From the NCBI RefSeq assembly GCF_011067745.1, contig NZ_JAAMPJ010000015.1, positions 216,281 through 280,280 of the forward strand: a DNA stretch of 64,000 nucleotides, given 5' to 3'. Position numbers and translations under genes: made by a program. Under the pieces are notes generated by a model, which searched no databases, was not told the origin of the DNA, and worked only from the letters and a program-made list of their open reading frames with translations. Within the stretch, counting starts at the first letter, position 1, and every line of letters starts with the position of its first letter. Shown here piece by piece: positions 32,697-40,428 of the stretch. The stretch comes from Lentzea alba (GTDB lineage Bacteria > Actinomycetota > Actinomycetes > Mycobacteriales > Pseudonocardiaceae).

Positions 32697-33164
32697 TCAG
32701 GAAATGATCACGGAGCTGGTGAAGTTGTGCGCCGTGCGGTTGGCCCAGACCTCGATCAGCGGCCGGTCCCTGCCGGTCTCGCGCACGTCCTGGTCAGCGG
32801 TGAACCGGTACTGGCGGCCCGTCAGGAGAGCCGTGCCGCCGCAGGTCCGGCCGGCGTGGACGTAGACGTGGAAGCCCTGGTTGGCGAAGGCGAAGGTCCG
32901 GGTCTCGATCGACCTCACCGGGCGGAAGTCGGGGAAGGCGAAGCATGCGAACGACCCGCCGAGGCCGGTCTGCGGGTCTCGCGGGAAGTCGAGCTTGACG
33001 CTGCCCGCATTGGCGGGCAGCCCCTCGTTGACGAGCACGATCCGCCAGCGGGATGCTGCGGATGCCGCGCCGTTGCCGACGAGGACGAGACCGAGAACCG
33101 CGAGTACGGTCAGCGCGGCACTGATGCCGGCGCGGAGCGCGCGGCTTCGACGACCGTGTGACAT
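32697..33164 (-). CDS. Small secreted protein of unknown function
   Basis: The 155-residue precursor has a Sec signal (MSHGRRSRALRAGISAALTV ... GNGAASAAS). The mature 115 residues contain two cysteines (in FACFAF and GRTCGG), likely one disulfide, with alternating beta-type sequence (SRWRIVLVNEGL, TRTFAFANQGFHVYVHAG, RPLIEVWANRTAHNFTSSVI). It could be a small extracellular beta-sandwich. I do not recognise a family. Its promoter region lies in 33165-33300, which carries two inverted repeats. Confidence 0.65.
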   Translation of the reverse strand: MSHGRRSRALRAGISAALTVLAVLGLVLVGNGAASAASRWRIVLVNEGLPANAGSVKLDFPRDPQTGLGGSFACFAFPDFRPVRSIETRTFAFANQGFHVYVHAGRTCGGTALLTGRQYRFTADQDVRETGRDRPLIEVWANRTAHNFTSSVIIS

Positions 33165-33221
33165 GGAAACCCTCTCCGAAGAAGAACCTTGACTTCGTCA
33201 GCTCGCGCTGACGTGAGGCAA

Positions 33222-33240
33222 GTGGACGATGACCGTCCAC
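33222..33240. promoter_or_regulatory. Inverted repeat GTGGACG-N5-CGTCCAC
   Basis: Perfect 7-bp arms separated by 5 bp, 58 bp upstream of the small secreted protein's start. Length and symmetry suit a TetR- or MarR-type operator. No regulator gene adjoins on that side. Confidence 0.5.
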
Positions 33241-33277
33241 TTTGGTTGATACCTGCCATTGGTTGCGTTGAGGTGAA

Positions 33278-33306
33278 CAGGAACCTAAGGAGAACTCAGG
33301 TTCCTG
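33278..33306. repeat. Inverted repeat CAGGAACCT / AGGTTCCTG
   Basis: Perfect 9-bp arms around an 11-nt spacer in the 388-bp gap between the secreted-protein gene and the VOC gene. It may be an operator or a terminator-like hairpin. The remaining gap (33307-33465) shows no gene. Confidence 0.5.
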
Positions 33307-33465
33307 ACGTTGGTGAGCGCCTGCATGAGAGCGCTCACAAAGCTCACGGTGCCACGCCGCACGACGGACGACAAGTCCGAAATGGACTTGAGAAGTTCGC
33401 CTGTTGAGATGCCTGTTGAGACGGCGTCTGTCGGCGCCGGGCGGTCATCGGCGGTGCAGGCCGGT

Positions 33466-33482
33466 GTCCGCTGAGTGGAACG
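33466..33482 (+). promoter_or_regulatory. Shared upstream element, copy 1
   Basis: GTCCGCTGAGTGGAACG matches the element GTCCACTGACCGGAACA at 35448 in 13 of 17 positions and lies 70 bp before the VOC start, a similar distance to the other plus-strand copies (about 60 bp). Likely a binding site for a cluster regulator. Confidence 0.5.
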
Positions 33483-33552
33483 TTCACCCACGTGATCACG
33501 AGGTGGGCGGTGTACTCCGCGTCGTCGCGGCACGCCGTTCCTCGGAGGGATC

Positions 33553-33924
33553 ATGGGCTTCACCTTCACCAAGGTCGTCGTCGGCGACCTCGACGCGCAG
33601 TGCGGGTTCTACGTCGCTGTGCTGGGTCTGAGTGCCGTGCATCGGATGGCGAACGGTGAGGGTGCGGAGAAGCACGAGCAGGTCGTCCTGCGTGGCGATG
33701 GCGAGGGGCCGTCGTTGGTGCTGGTCGCCTACTCCTCTCGCGAGGTGCCTGTGCCGGGTGAGGCGGTGCTCGGGTTCGAGGTCGCCGACGTGGATGTCAC
33801 GGTGCATGCCGCCGTGGAGGCGGGCGGGTCCGTGCGGGTCGCTCCGAAGTCGGCGGGTGGCAGGCGGGTGGCCGTGGTTCTGGACCCGGAGGGGCATGCC
33901 GTCGAGTTGTTGCAGAAGCCGTGA
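33553..33924 (+). CDS. VOC-family (glyoxalase/dioxygenase fold) protein
   Basis: The 123-residue protein has the VOC fold signature: opening GFTFTKVVVGDLDAQCGFYV, central LGFEVADVDVTVHAAVEAGG and closing VAVVLDPEGHAVELLQKP with the terminal metal-ligand glutamate. VOC proteins are isomerases, lyases or ring-cleavage dioxygenases; the single-domain size favours an isomerase/lyase or epimerase-type role. Good ribosome-binding site GGAGGG. It precedes an SDR gene by 36 bp and begins the catabolic cluster. Confidence 0.85.
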   Translation: MGFTFTKVVVGDLDAQCGFYVAVLGLSAVHRMANGEGAEKHEQVVLRGDGEGPSLVLVAYSSREVPVPGEAVLGFEVADVDVTVHAAVEAGGSVRVAPKSAGGRRVAVVLDPEGHAVELLQKP

Positions 33925-33960
33925 CCGCAACGGAAAAAAGAGCCACAGGAGAGGACATCG

Positions 33961-34707
33961 ATGTTCGAGCTGTCGGGCCATGCGGCCCTGGTCACCGGGG
34001 CCGGTCAGAACGCGGGAGCGGGTATCGCGCGTGCGTTGGCGGCGCAGGGTGCGGCGGTGGCGGTCAACGACCTGGTGGCCGAGCGCGCCGAGGCGGTCGC
34101 GAAGGAGATCGTTGCGGCCGGTGGACGGGCGGTGCCGGTGCCTTTCGACGTCACCGATCGCGAGGCGGTGGTCACGGCGGTCTCGAAGGTGAAGAGCGAG
34201 TTCGGGGCGCACGTCGATGTTCTGGTGCACAACGCGGGCATCGCTGCTGATTTCGGGCAGGGGCACTTCCGGACGTTGGACCCGAGCCGGTGGCGGGGCC
34301 CTGTGGAGATCAACTTGTTCGGCGCGATGAACTGCGTCTCCGCGGTGGTCGACGACATGTGTGAGGCCGGGTGGGGGCGCATTGTGCAGATCTCCTCCGG
34401 TGCCGCGCGTGTCGGGTCCGACCAGGGGTTGTCGCTCTACGGGGCGGCCAAGAGCGGGGTGGAGGGTTTCATCCGGCACCTGTCGCAGGAGCTGGCGCCT
34501 TCCGGGGTCACAGCCAACACGCTCGCACTGGGGTTGCAGAGCAACGTCGCCGGCGCGGCCACCGAGATGTTCGCGAAGAAGATTCCTCTGCGGCGATTGG
34601 GCACGCCCGAGGATGTCGGTGCCGCGGTGGTCTACCTGGCCTCGGTGGAAGCGTCGTGGCTGACCGGGCAGATCCTCAACCTCAACGGGGGCAGCGTCAC
34701 CTCCTGA
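33961..34707 (+). CDS. SDR-family oxidoreductase
   Basis: The 248-residue protein is a classical short-chain dehydrogenase: cofactor loop VTGAGQNAGAGIARAL near residues 12-27, LVHNAGIA, active-site serine in QISSGAAR and YxxxK in YGAAKSG, with the C-terminal WLTGQILNLNGGS. It oxidises or reduces an alcohol/ketone of the cluster substrate. AGGAG precedes ATG 33961. Only 38 bp separate it from the GntR gene, so the two may be cotranscribed. Confidence 0.9.
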   Translation: MFELSGHAALVTGAGQNAGAGIARALAAQGAAVAVNDLVAERAEAVAKEIVAAGGRAVPVPFDVTDREAVVTAVSKVKSEFGAHVDVLVHNAGIAADFGQGHFRTLDPSRWRGPVEINLFGAMNCVSAVVDDMCEAGWGRIVQISSGAARVGSDQGLSLYGAAKSGVEGFIRHLSQELAPSGVTANTLALGLQSNVAGAATEMFAKKIPLRRLGTPEDVGAAVVYLASVEASWLTGQILNLNGGSVTS

Positions 34708-34745
34708 TCCACCCCGTACGGTGGGGCTGATCGTGAGGAGTGCCC

Positions 34746-35444
34746 ATGTCGCCCAGCAGGACCGGCCCGGCCGGGAAGATCGGCGCCGACCAGGCGGTGT
34801 CCCGTGTGGTCGACGGGATCAAGCGGATGATCGTCTCCGGGGATCTGCTGCCGGGGCAGCAGATCCGCCAGGAGCAGATGGCGGCCGTGCTCGGCGTGAG
34901 CCGGTTGCCGGTGCGGGAAGGCCTGCGGCAGCTGGCTTCCGACGGGCTGGTGGTGCACGAGCACAACGTCGGGTTCGCCGTCGCGCGTTTGAGCCGCGCG
35001 GAGTTCGACCAGGTGTACCTGATGCGGCGGTTGCTGGAGACCGAGGTCATCCGCAGCCTCGCCCAGCCGACCGCTGAGCAGCTGGCACACGTGGGAGCCC
35101 TGGCGGAGGCGGTCGAGCAGGCGGCGGCGGATCTCGACCTGCCGCGCATGCGCACCCTCAACAGCGAGTTTCACCAGGCGATCTTCGGCCTGAGCCCGCT
35201 GAACCTGGTCGTGGCCGAGATCAGCCGGATCTGGACATGGGCGCTGCCCTATCACGCCGTCTACCTGTACGACGAGGCCGGACGGGCGCGAGTGCTGGCC
35301 GAGCACCGCGAGATGGTCGCGGCGCTCGCCGCGGGTGACTTCGAGCAGCTGGTGGAACTCATGGACGCGCACCGTTCCGGCTCGGAGGCCCAGCTCGACG
35401 TGATGCTGCGGTCGGGTGCGGAGCTGCGGCCGTCAGCCGGGTGA
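34746..35444 (+). CDS. GntR-family regulator (FCD/FadR type)
   Basis: The 232-residue protein has an N-terminal winged helix (LLPGQQIRQEQMAAVLGVSRLPVREGLRQLASDGLV) and an all-helical FCD ligand domain (DLPRMRTLNSEFHQAIF, HREMVAALAAGDFEQLVELMDAH) with metal-ligand histidines. FCD-type GntR proteins sense carboxylic acids or sugar acids. ATG 34746 is chosen over GTG 34740 for the spacing to GAGGAG. Position between the SDR and the acyl-CoA dehydrogenase genes makes it a candidate for the shared upstream element. Confidence 0.9.
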   Translation: MSPSRTGPAGKIGADQAVSRVVDGIKRMIVSGDLLPGQQIRQEQMAAVLGVSRLPVREGLRQLASDGLVVHEHNVGFAVARLSRAEFDQVYLMRRLLETEVIRSLAQPTAEQLAHVGALAEAVEQAAADLDLPRMRTLNSEFHQAIFGLSPLNLVVAEISRIWTWALPYHAVYLYDEAGRARVLAEHREMVAALAAGDFEQLVELMDAHRSGSEAQLDVMLRSGAELRPSAG

Positions 35445-35447
35445 CGC

Positions 35448-35464
35448 GTCCACTGACCGGAACA
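35448..35464 (+). promoter_or_regulatory. Shared upstream element, copy 2
   Basis: GTCCACTGACCGGAACA lies 60 bp before the first acyl-CoA dehydrogenase start and just after the GntR stop. Twenty-five bases further is CCTAGCGTGG, which could hold a -10 box (TAGCGT). The same arrangement recurs at 44872-44888 with 16 of 17 bases identical. Confidence 0.65.
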
Positions 35465-35524
35465 TCGAACGCAGGACTGGATCTGATTTCCTAGCGTGGC
35501 CTGGACCCCGAGAGAGGAGTCCGG

Positions 35525-36670
35525 GTGACATCGACGATCGACCTGGTCGCGCACCGCCACAGCACTGCCGAGCACGAACTGCGCGACGAGGTGCGGCAGT
35601 TCCTCGGCGACCAGCGCGCGGCCGGCGCGTTCCGGCCCCGCTGCGACGCCTGGATGACCGCGGCCGACCCGGCGTTCAGCAGGCTGCTGGGCAGCCGCGG
35701 CTGGGTCGGCATGACGTTGCCGGGTCGCTACGGCGGCCACGACCGCACCCCGCTGGAGCGATTCGTCGTGGTCGAGGAACTGCTGGCGGCGGGCGCGCCG
35801 GTGGCGGCGCACTGGATCGCCGACCGTCAGATGGCCCCGTCGATCCTGCGCAACGGCACCGAGGCGCAGCGGCAGCGGTACCTGCCCGGGATCGTCAAGG
35901 GTGAGTGCTTCTTCGCCATCGGGATGAGCGAACCGGACGCCGGCTCCGATCTCGCCGCCGTGCGCACCCGAGCAGTCGAGACCCCACGGGGCTGGGAGAT
36001 CACCGGCACCAAGCTGTGGACGACCGGAGCGCATTTCGCGCACGCCATCGTGGTGCTCGCTCGCACCGATGGCACACCGGGAGACCGGCACACCGGCCTG
36101 TCGCAGTTCGTGGTGGACCTGCCGCACCAGGCCGTGGAGATCAGGCCGATCGTGACGATCGACGGCGAGCACCACTTCAACGAGGTCGTCTTCGACCGCG
36201 CCGTCGTGCCCGCAGACGCTCTGCTCGGCGACCGTGGTGCCGGCTGGCGGCAGGTGATCGCGGAACTCGGCCACGAGCGTTCGGGACCCGAGCGGTTCCT
36301 GAGCACCTTCCCGCTGCTGGAGGCGTGGGCGGCGCAGACGAGCGACGATCCGGTGGCGGCCAGGGAGGTCGGGCGGCTCACGGCCCGGGCCTGGACGTTG
36401 CGGCAGCTCTCGCTCGCGGTCGCGGCCGACCTGGCGGCCGGTCGTTCGCCGGAGGTGGCGGCCGCACTGGTGAAGGACCTCGGGTCCCGGTTCGAAGGAG
36501 ACGTCGTGGAGACCGTGCGGCGTGTCGCCGGCGCCGAACCCCGGCGCGGGGCCGACGGGCTGGCGGGGCTGCTCGCCGACGGGGTCCTGCACTCCCCGGC
36601 GTTCACCTTGCGCGGGGGCACCAACGAGGTTCTGCGGTCCGTGGTGGCCCGTGGTCTGGGGGTTCGGTGA
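35525..36670 (+). CDS. Acyl-CoA dehydrogenase-family protein
   Basis: The 381-residue flavoprotein has the N-terminal helical domain, the central flavin-binding strand (FFAIGMSEPDAGSDLAAVRT, EITGTKLWTTGAHFA) and the C-terminal domain with LRGGTNEVLRSVVARGLG, which carries the conserved TNE end. It would introduce an alpha,beta double bond into a CoA thioester. GTG 35525 follows GAGAGGAG. It overlaps the next acyl-CoA dehydrogenase-like gene by 4 nt; such paired large/small subunits form heteromers in steroid side-chain degradation and related pathways. Confidence 0.9.
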   Translation: MTSTIDLVAHRHSTAEHELRDEVRQFLGDQRAAGAFRPRCDAWMTAADPAFSRLLGSRGWVGMTLPGRYGGHDRTPLERFVVVEELLAAGAPVAAHWIADRQMAPSILRNGTEAQRQRYLPGIVKGECFFAIGMSEPDAGSDLAAVRTRAVETPRGWEITGTKLWTTGAHFAHAIVVLARTDGTPGDRHTGLSQFVVDLPHQAVEIRPIVTIDGEHHFNEVVFDRAVVPADALLGDRGAGWRQVIAELGHERSGPERFLSTFPLLEAWAAQTSDDPVAAREVGRLTARAWTLRQLSLAVAADLAAGRSPEVAAALVKDLGSRFEGDVVETVRRVAGAEPRRGADGLAGLLADGVLHSPAFTLRGGTNEVLRSVVARGLGVR

Positions 36671-37665
36671 GCGACGAGCTGCACGAGGAGATCCGCGCCG
36701 CTGTCGGCGCCATCCTGAAGGGCCGCGACAGCCAGGACGATTTCGACCGCTCCCTGTGGAAAGACTTGTGCGATACCGGTTTCCACCTCTTGGGTGTCCC
36801 TGAGGAGATCGGCGGCAGCGGTGGCGGGCTCCGCGACCTCGCGGTCGTGGTCGACCTGCTGGCGTTCCACGGCGCCCGCGTGCCCGTGGCGGAGTCGGCG
36901 TTCCTGGCGGGGTGGCTGCTGGCTCGCGCTGGACTGTCCATTCCGGACGGTGTGGTGGTCGCGTCGATCGACCAGGCCCGTGTGCACCGGCGCGACGGAC
37001 TGCGGCTGTCCGGCCGGGTGCGGACACCGTGGGGGCGGCATGCCGGTCACGTGGTGACCACCGCCCACGACGGGAACGTCGTGGTTTCCCCGGTGAGTGC
37101 CGTCGAGCGTCAGGAGAATCTCGCCGGCGAACCCCGTGACGTCGTCGTCCTCGACAACGTCGAGGTCACCGCCGTCGCACCCGTTGGTGTGGAACCGGAC
37201 GAGATCTTGCACCGAGGGGCGCTCGTCCGGGCTGTGCAGCTGGCGGGTGCGGCGCGAGCCGTGCTGGCGTCGGCACGGCGGCACGTCGCCCAACGAGAGC
37301 AGTTCGGACGCCCGTTGGCCCGTTTCCAGGCAGTGCAACAACACCTGGCGGCGCTCGCGGCAGAGGTCACTGCCATGCGGGTGAGCGCCGACGCGGCTGT
37401 GCTCGCGGTCGAGGCATCCGATCGTGGAGCCGCTATCGCTGTCGCCGCGGCGAAGGCCACCACCTCCGCGGGCGCGCACGTCGTCGCCGGCATCGGGCAC
37501 CAGCTGCACGGCGCCCTCGGTTACTCGGCCGAGCACGCCCTCGGCGCGGCGACCACCAGGTTGTGGTCGTGGCGAGAGGAGTTCGGAAACGAGAGCTACT
37601 GGCACGACCGCCTGGCCGCGGCCGAGGGCTCGGTGTGGTCTGTGGTGACGGGCGGTGACCGGTGA
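36667..37665 (+). CDS. Acyl-CoA dehydrogenase-family protein, second subunit
   Basis: GTG 36667 overlaps the preceding stop (GTGA) and starts a 332-residue protein. It is shorter than usual and lacks the SEPxAGSD-type flavin strand seen in its neighbour, but it keeps the C-terminal domain (ARRHVAQREQFGRPLARFQAVQQHLA, and IGHQLHGALGYSAEHAL). I read it as the partner of the preceding subunit in a heteromeric dehydrogenase, as in FadE pairs of actinobacterial steroid catabolism. Also 4-nt overlap with the CoA transferase gene. Confidence 0.85.
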   Translation: MSDELHEEIRAAVGAILKGRDSQDDFDRSLWKDLCDTGFHLLGVPEEIGGSGGGLRDLAVVVDLLAFHGARVPVAESAFLAGWLLARAGLSIPDGVVVASIDQARVHRRDGLRLSGRVRTPWGRHAGHVVTTAHDGNVVVSPVSAVERQENLAGEPRDVVVLDNVEVTAVAPVGVEPDEILHRGALVRAVQLAGAARAVLASARRHVAQREQFGRPLARFQAVQQHLAALAAEVTAMRVSADAAVLAVEASDRGAAIAVAAAKATTSAGAHVVAGIGHQLHGALGYSAEHALGAATTRLWSWREEFGNESYWHDRLAAAEGSVWSVVTGGDR

Positions 37666-38843
37666 GCGGGGGAGCGTTGCGGGGGCTCAAGGTGCTGGAC
37701 CTGAGCCGGGTGCTCGCCGGGCCGCTGTGCGCGCAGATGCTCGCCGACCACGGCGCGGACGTGATCAAGGTCGAGGCACCGGCGGGGGACGAGACCCGGC
37801 GCTGGGGTCCGCCGTTCGTCGACGAGGAGCAGACGACCAGCGCCTACTACCAGGGCCTCAACCGCAACAAGGCCAACGTCGTGCTGGACCTGCGCGTCGA
37901 CGTCGCGCGTGACGTGCTGCACGATCTCATCGCCGACGCGGACGTCGTCGTGGAGAACTTCAAGGCCGGCACCATGCGCCGCTGGGGACTGGACTACGAG
38001 ACGAGGCTGGCTGTCGAGTTCCCGCGCCTGGTCTACTGCCGGATCACCGGCTACGGGGTGGACGGTCCGCTGGGCGGTGAGCCCGGCTACGACGCGGTGT
38101 TGCAGGCCCACGGAGGCTTGATGAGCGTCAACGGCGAGCCGGATCGCGACCCGCTGCGCGTCGGCGTGCCGATCGTCGACATCACTGCGGCACACCAGGC
38201 GTTCGCCGGAGTCCTGCTCGCCCTGACTGAGAGGGAGGTGAGCGGCCGGGGACAGCTGGTCGACATCACGCTGGTGGACGCGGTGGTGTCGCTGATGCAC
38301 CCGCACTCCGCCGCCTACCTGGCCTCGGGGACGGTGCCGGTGCGCACCGGGGCCGCGCATCCGACCGTCGCGCCTTACCAGGTGTTCCGCACGGCTCACG
38401 GCGACAGCCTGTTCGTGGCCGCCGCGAGTGACGCGCACTTCGCCGCGCTCGCGGACGTCCTGGGGCAGCCCGAGCTGGCCGGTGACAGCAGGTTCCTGCG
38501 CAACCGGGATCGCGTCGAGCACCGCACGGAGTTGCTGGCCTTGCTGGAACCGTTGTTCTGCGCGAGAAAGGCGGACGAACTGGCCGAGGCGTTGCGAGAG
38601 AGGGGAGTGCCGGCGAGCCCCGTGAACGACGTGGCCGCCGCACTGGCCGCGCCCCAGGTCCGGCACCGGGCGATGGTGGTCGCTGACGTCGACTACCAGG
38701 GCGTCGGCGTGCCGATCAAGCTCAGCCGTTCGGGCTCGGCGCCGCCCCGCGCGCCTGTCGCCCAGGGTGCGGACACCGAAAGGGTGCTCGCCTCCCGCGG
38801 TCACGACCTCGCGGCGTTGCGCGAGAGCGGAGCGCTGGGCTGA
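37662..38843 (+). CDS. CaiB/BaiF-type CoA transferase (family III)
   Basis: The 393-residue protein shows the family III pattern: LRGLKVLDLSRVLAGPLCAQMLADHGADVIKVE, LNRNKANVVLDLR, and the catalytic aspartate, likely D173 in GVPIVDITAAH. It transfers CoA from one acyl-CoA to a carboxylate, activating the acid for the acyl-CoA dehydrogenases encoded just upstream. GTG 37662 overlaps the previous stop. The gene ends 4 bp from a convergent TetR gene. Confidence 0.92.
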   Translation: MSGGALRGLKVLDLSRVLAGPLCAQMLADHGADVIKVEAPAGDETRRWGPPFVDEEQTTSAYYQGLNRNKANVVLDLRVDVARDVLHDLIADADVVVENFKAGTMRRWGLDYETRLAVEFPRLVYCRITGYGVDGPLGGEPGYDAVLQAHGGLMSVNGEPDRDPLRVGVPIVDITAAHQAFAGVLLALTEREVSGRGQLVDITLVDAVVSLMHPHSAAYLASGTVPVRTGAAHPTVAPYQVFRTAHGDSLFVAAASDAHFAALADVLGQPELAGDSRFLRNRDRVEHRTELLALLEPLFCARKADELAEALRERGVPASPVNDVAAALAAPQVRHRAMVVADVDYQGVGVPIKLSRSGSAPPRAPVAQGADTERVLASRGHDLAALRESGALG

Positions 38844-38847
38844 GAGC

Positions 38848-39447
38848 TCACCGCACGGCGGCTCCGGCCAGGACCATCCGCAACGCGTCCCGCAACAGCC
38901 CGGTCAGGTCTTCGTGGCAACCGGACGTGATCCAGTGTTCGAAGACGTGCCGGGTGGCGTGCACGACCAGGTAGGCGGGCAGGGTCCGGTGCAGCGGGTG
39001 CGCGCCCACCGGCAGGCGCCGGTCGAGGAAGTCGGCGACCACCTCGCACAGTTCCTGGTCGGCCTCCTGCCAGCGCAGGCGGTACTGCGGGGTGGTCACC
39101 ATCAGCTCGAGGAAGCGCTGGTCGGCCTCGCTGAGCCGCCCGCCGGGCATCGCGGAGGTCCAGGCGGCGACGAGGGCCTCGACCAGGTCTTCGGTGTCGG
39201 CGACGTTCTTCAGGCTGTCCGCGACCCACTCGGAGGTGGCGCGGAACAGCGGCCGGACCACATCCTCCTTGACCGGGAAGTGGCGGTGGAAGGTGCGCGG
39301 CGAGACACCAGCGGCTTCGGCGATGCGCTCGACCGTCGCCGACGTGTCGCCGTCGGCAACGAAGATCTCTTTGGCCTTGTGCGCGATGGCGACGCGCAGC
39401 TCCTCGGCCCGCCGTTCGGTCAGCGTCGGACGTTCACCCCTGGCCAT
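38848..39447 (-). CDS. TetR-family regulator
   Basis: With ATG 39445-39447 (GAGGGG upstream) the 199-residue protein has a TetR helix-turn-helix (ATVERIAEAAGVSPRTFHRHFPVKEDVV) and a helical ligand domain (RRLPVGAHPLHRTLPAYLVVHATRHVFEHW). It is divergent from the IclR gene and convergent with the CoA transferase gene. Inverted repeat CCTGCA-N14-TGCAGG in the shared promoter may be its operator. Confidence 0.9.
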   Translation of the reverse strand: MARGERPTLTERRAEELRVAIAHKAKEIFVADGDTSATVERIAEAAGVSPRTFHRHFPVKEDVVRPLFRATSEWVADSLKNVADTEDLVEALVAAWTSAMPGGRLSEADQRFLELMVTTPQYRLRWQEADQELCEVVADFLDRRLPVGAHPLHRTLPAYLVVHATRHVFEHWITSGCHEDLTGLLRDALRMVLAGAAVR

Positions 39448-39473
39448 GCTGACCCCTCTTCGTAATCGCCTCA

Positions 39474-39499
39474 CCTGCAACAACGTAATTGGATGCAGG
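39474..39499. promoter_or_regulatory. Inverted repeat CCTGCA-N14-TGCAGG in TetR/IclR promoter
   Basis: Perfect 6-bp arms 27 bp from the TetR start codon, within AT-richer DNA. Position and spacing suggest an operator for autoregulation, though the arms are short. Confidence 0.4.
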
Positions 39500-39562
39500 A
39501 TCGTATGCGGAAATTGGACACGATCCGTTTACACGGCCGAAGGGTGCGGTTACGCTCACGCC

Positions 39563-39577
39563 TGTCAGTTTCTGACA
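39563..39577. promoter_or_regulatory. Palindrome TGTCAGTTTCTGACA upstream of iclR-type gene
   Basis: TGTCAG and CTGACA are perfect inverted arms around TTT, 35 bp before the IclR start. IclR proteins commonly bind 14-16 bp imperfect palindromes in such a position, so this is a likely autoregulatory operator. Confidence 0.55.
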
Positions 39578-39612
39578 CATCGGCAGATTCTGCAACAGGA
39601 TCGGGAGGGGCG

Positions 39613-40392
39613 ATGACCCGAGAGCACGAACCGCCCGTGGCGATGATCGACCGGGTGGCGTCGCTGTTGCAGGTCTTCGACGGGCACGACCGGCTCACCC
39701 TCGCCCAGATCTCCCGCCGGGCCGGACTGCCTCGCTCCTCGGCGCACCGCATCCTGCAACGCCTGGTCGAGCTCGGCTGGGTGGAGCGCAGGGGTTTCGA
39801 GTACGGGCTGGGCATTCGCATGTTCGAGCTGGGCTCACAGGTGGTGCGCCGCGACGGCGTGCACCAGGCCGCCTTGCCGTACATGCACGCCCTGCACCGC
39901 TCGACCGGACTGACCGTGCACCTGAGCGCGCTGGTGTCCGGCGACGTGCTGCACCTGGAACGAGTCGGCGGCTGGCCGGAGAAGGGTGAGAGCTGGCGTC
40001 TGGGCGCCCGGCAACCCGCCGTGCACTCGGCTGCCGGACTGGCACTGCTCGCCCAGCTCGACGAAGGCGACTGGCCGGTGTCGTCCGGCGACGAGTGGCT
40101 GCGGCACGAGGTCGAACGCGTCCGTGATCGCGACGGCGTCGCGATCGACCTGGAGGGCTGCTCCGTCGGCGTCACGGCGGTCGCCGCCCCGGTCGGTCCC
40201 TGCGAGGGCGGGTTGTCCGCCGCGCTGTCGCTGTGCGGGCCGGCTGGGTCGATGCCGGTCGGCAGGGCCGTGGCGGCGGTGCGGCGGGCCGCGGCCGACA
40301 TCTGGTACGCGGCCTCGGGCGTGACTCGGTTGCACGGCAGGCAGATCCGTCGCGTCCACGCCGCCGCGCCCGCCGTCCTCGCCCACGGCTGA
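39613..40392 (+). CDS. IclR-family regulator
   Basis: ATG 39613 with GGGAGG upstream gives 259 residues. The winged helix (LTLAQISRRAGLPRSSAHRILQRLVELGW) is followed by the IclR effector domain (GLTVHLSALVSGDVLHLERVGG, QPAVHSAAGLALLAQL, GVTAVAAPV). IclR members often control aromatic, terpenoid or acid catabolism and may activate or repress. It lies 36 bp upstream of the monooxygenase gene on the same strand. It is one candidate reader of the 17-bp shared element. Confidence 0.9.
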   Translation: MTREHEPPVAMIDRVASLLQVFDGHDRLTLAQISRRAGLPRSSAHRILQRLVELGWVERRGFEYGLGIRMFELGSQVVRRDGVHQAALPYMHALHRSTGLTVHLSALVSGDVLHLERVGGWPEKGESWRLGARQPAVHSAAGLALLAQLDEGDWPVSSGDEWLRHEVERVRDRDGVAIDLEGCSVGVTAVAAPVGPCEGGLSAALSLCGPAGSMPVGRAVAAVRRAAADIWYAASGVTRLHGRQIRRVHAAAPAVLAHG

Positions 40393-40428
40393 CCCCACCC
40401 TGACCATCACGAGAAACCCGGTGACCCG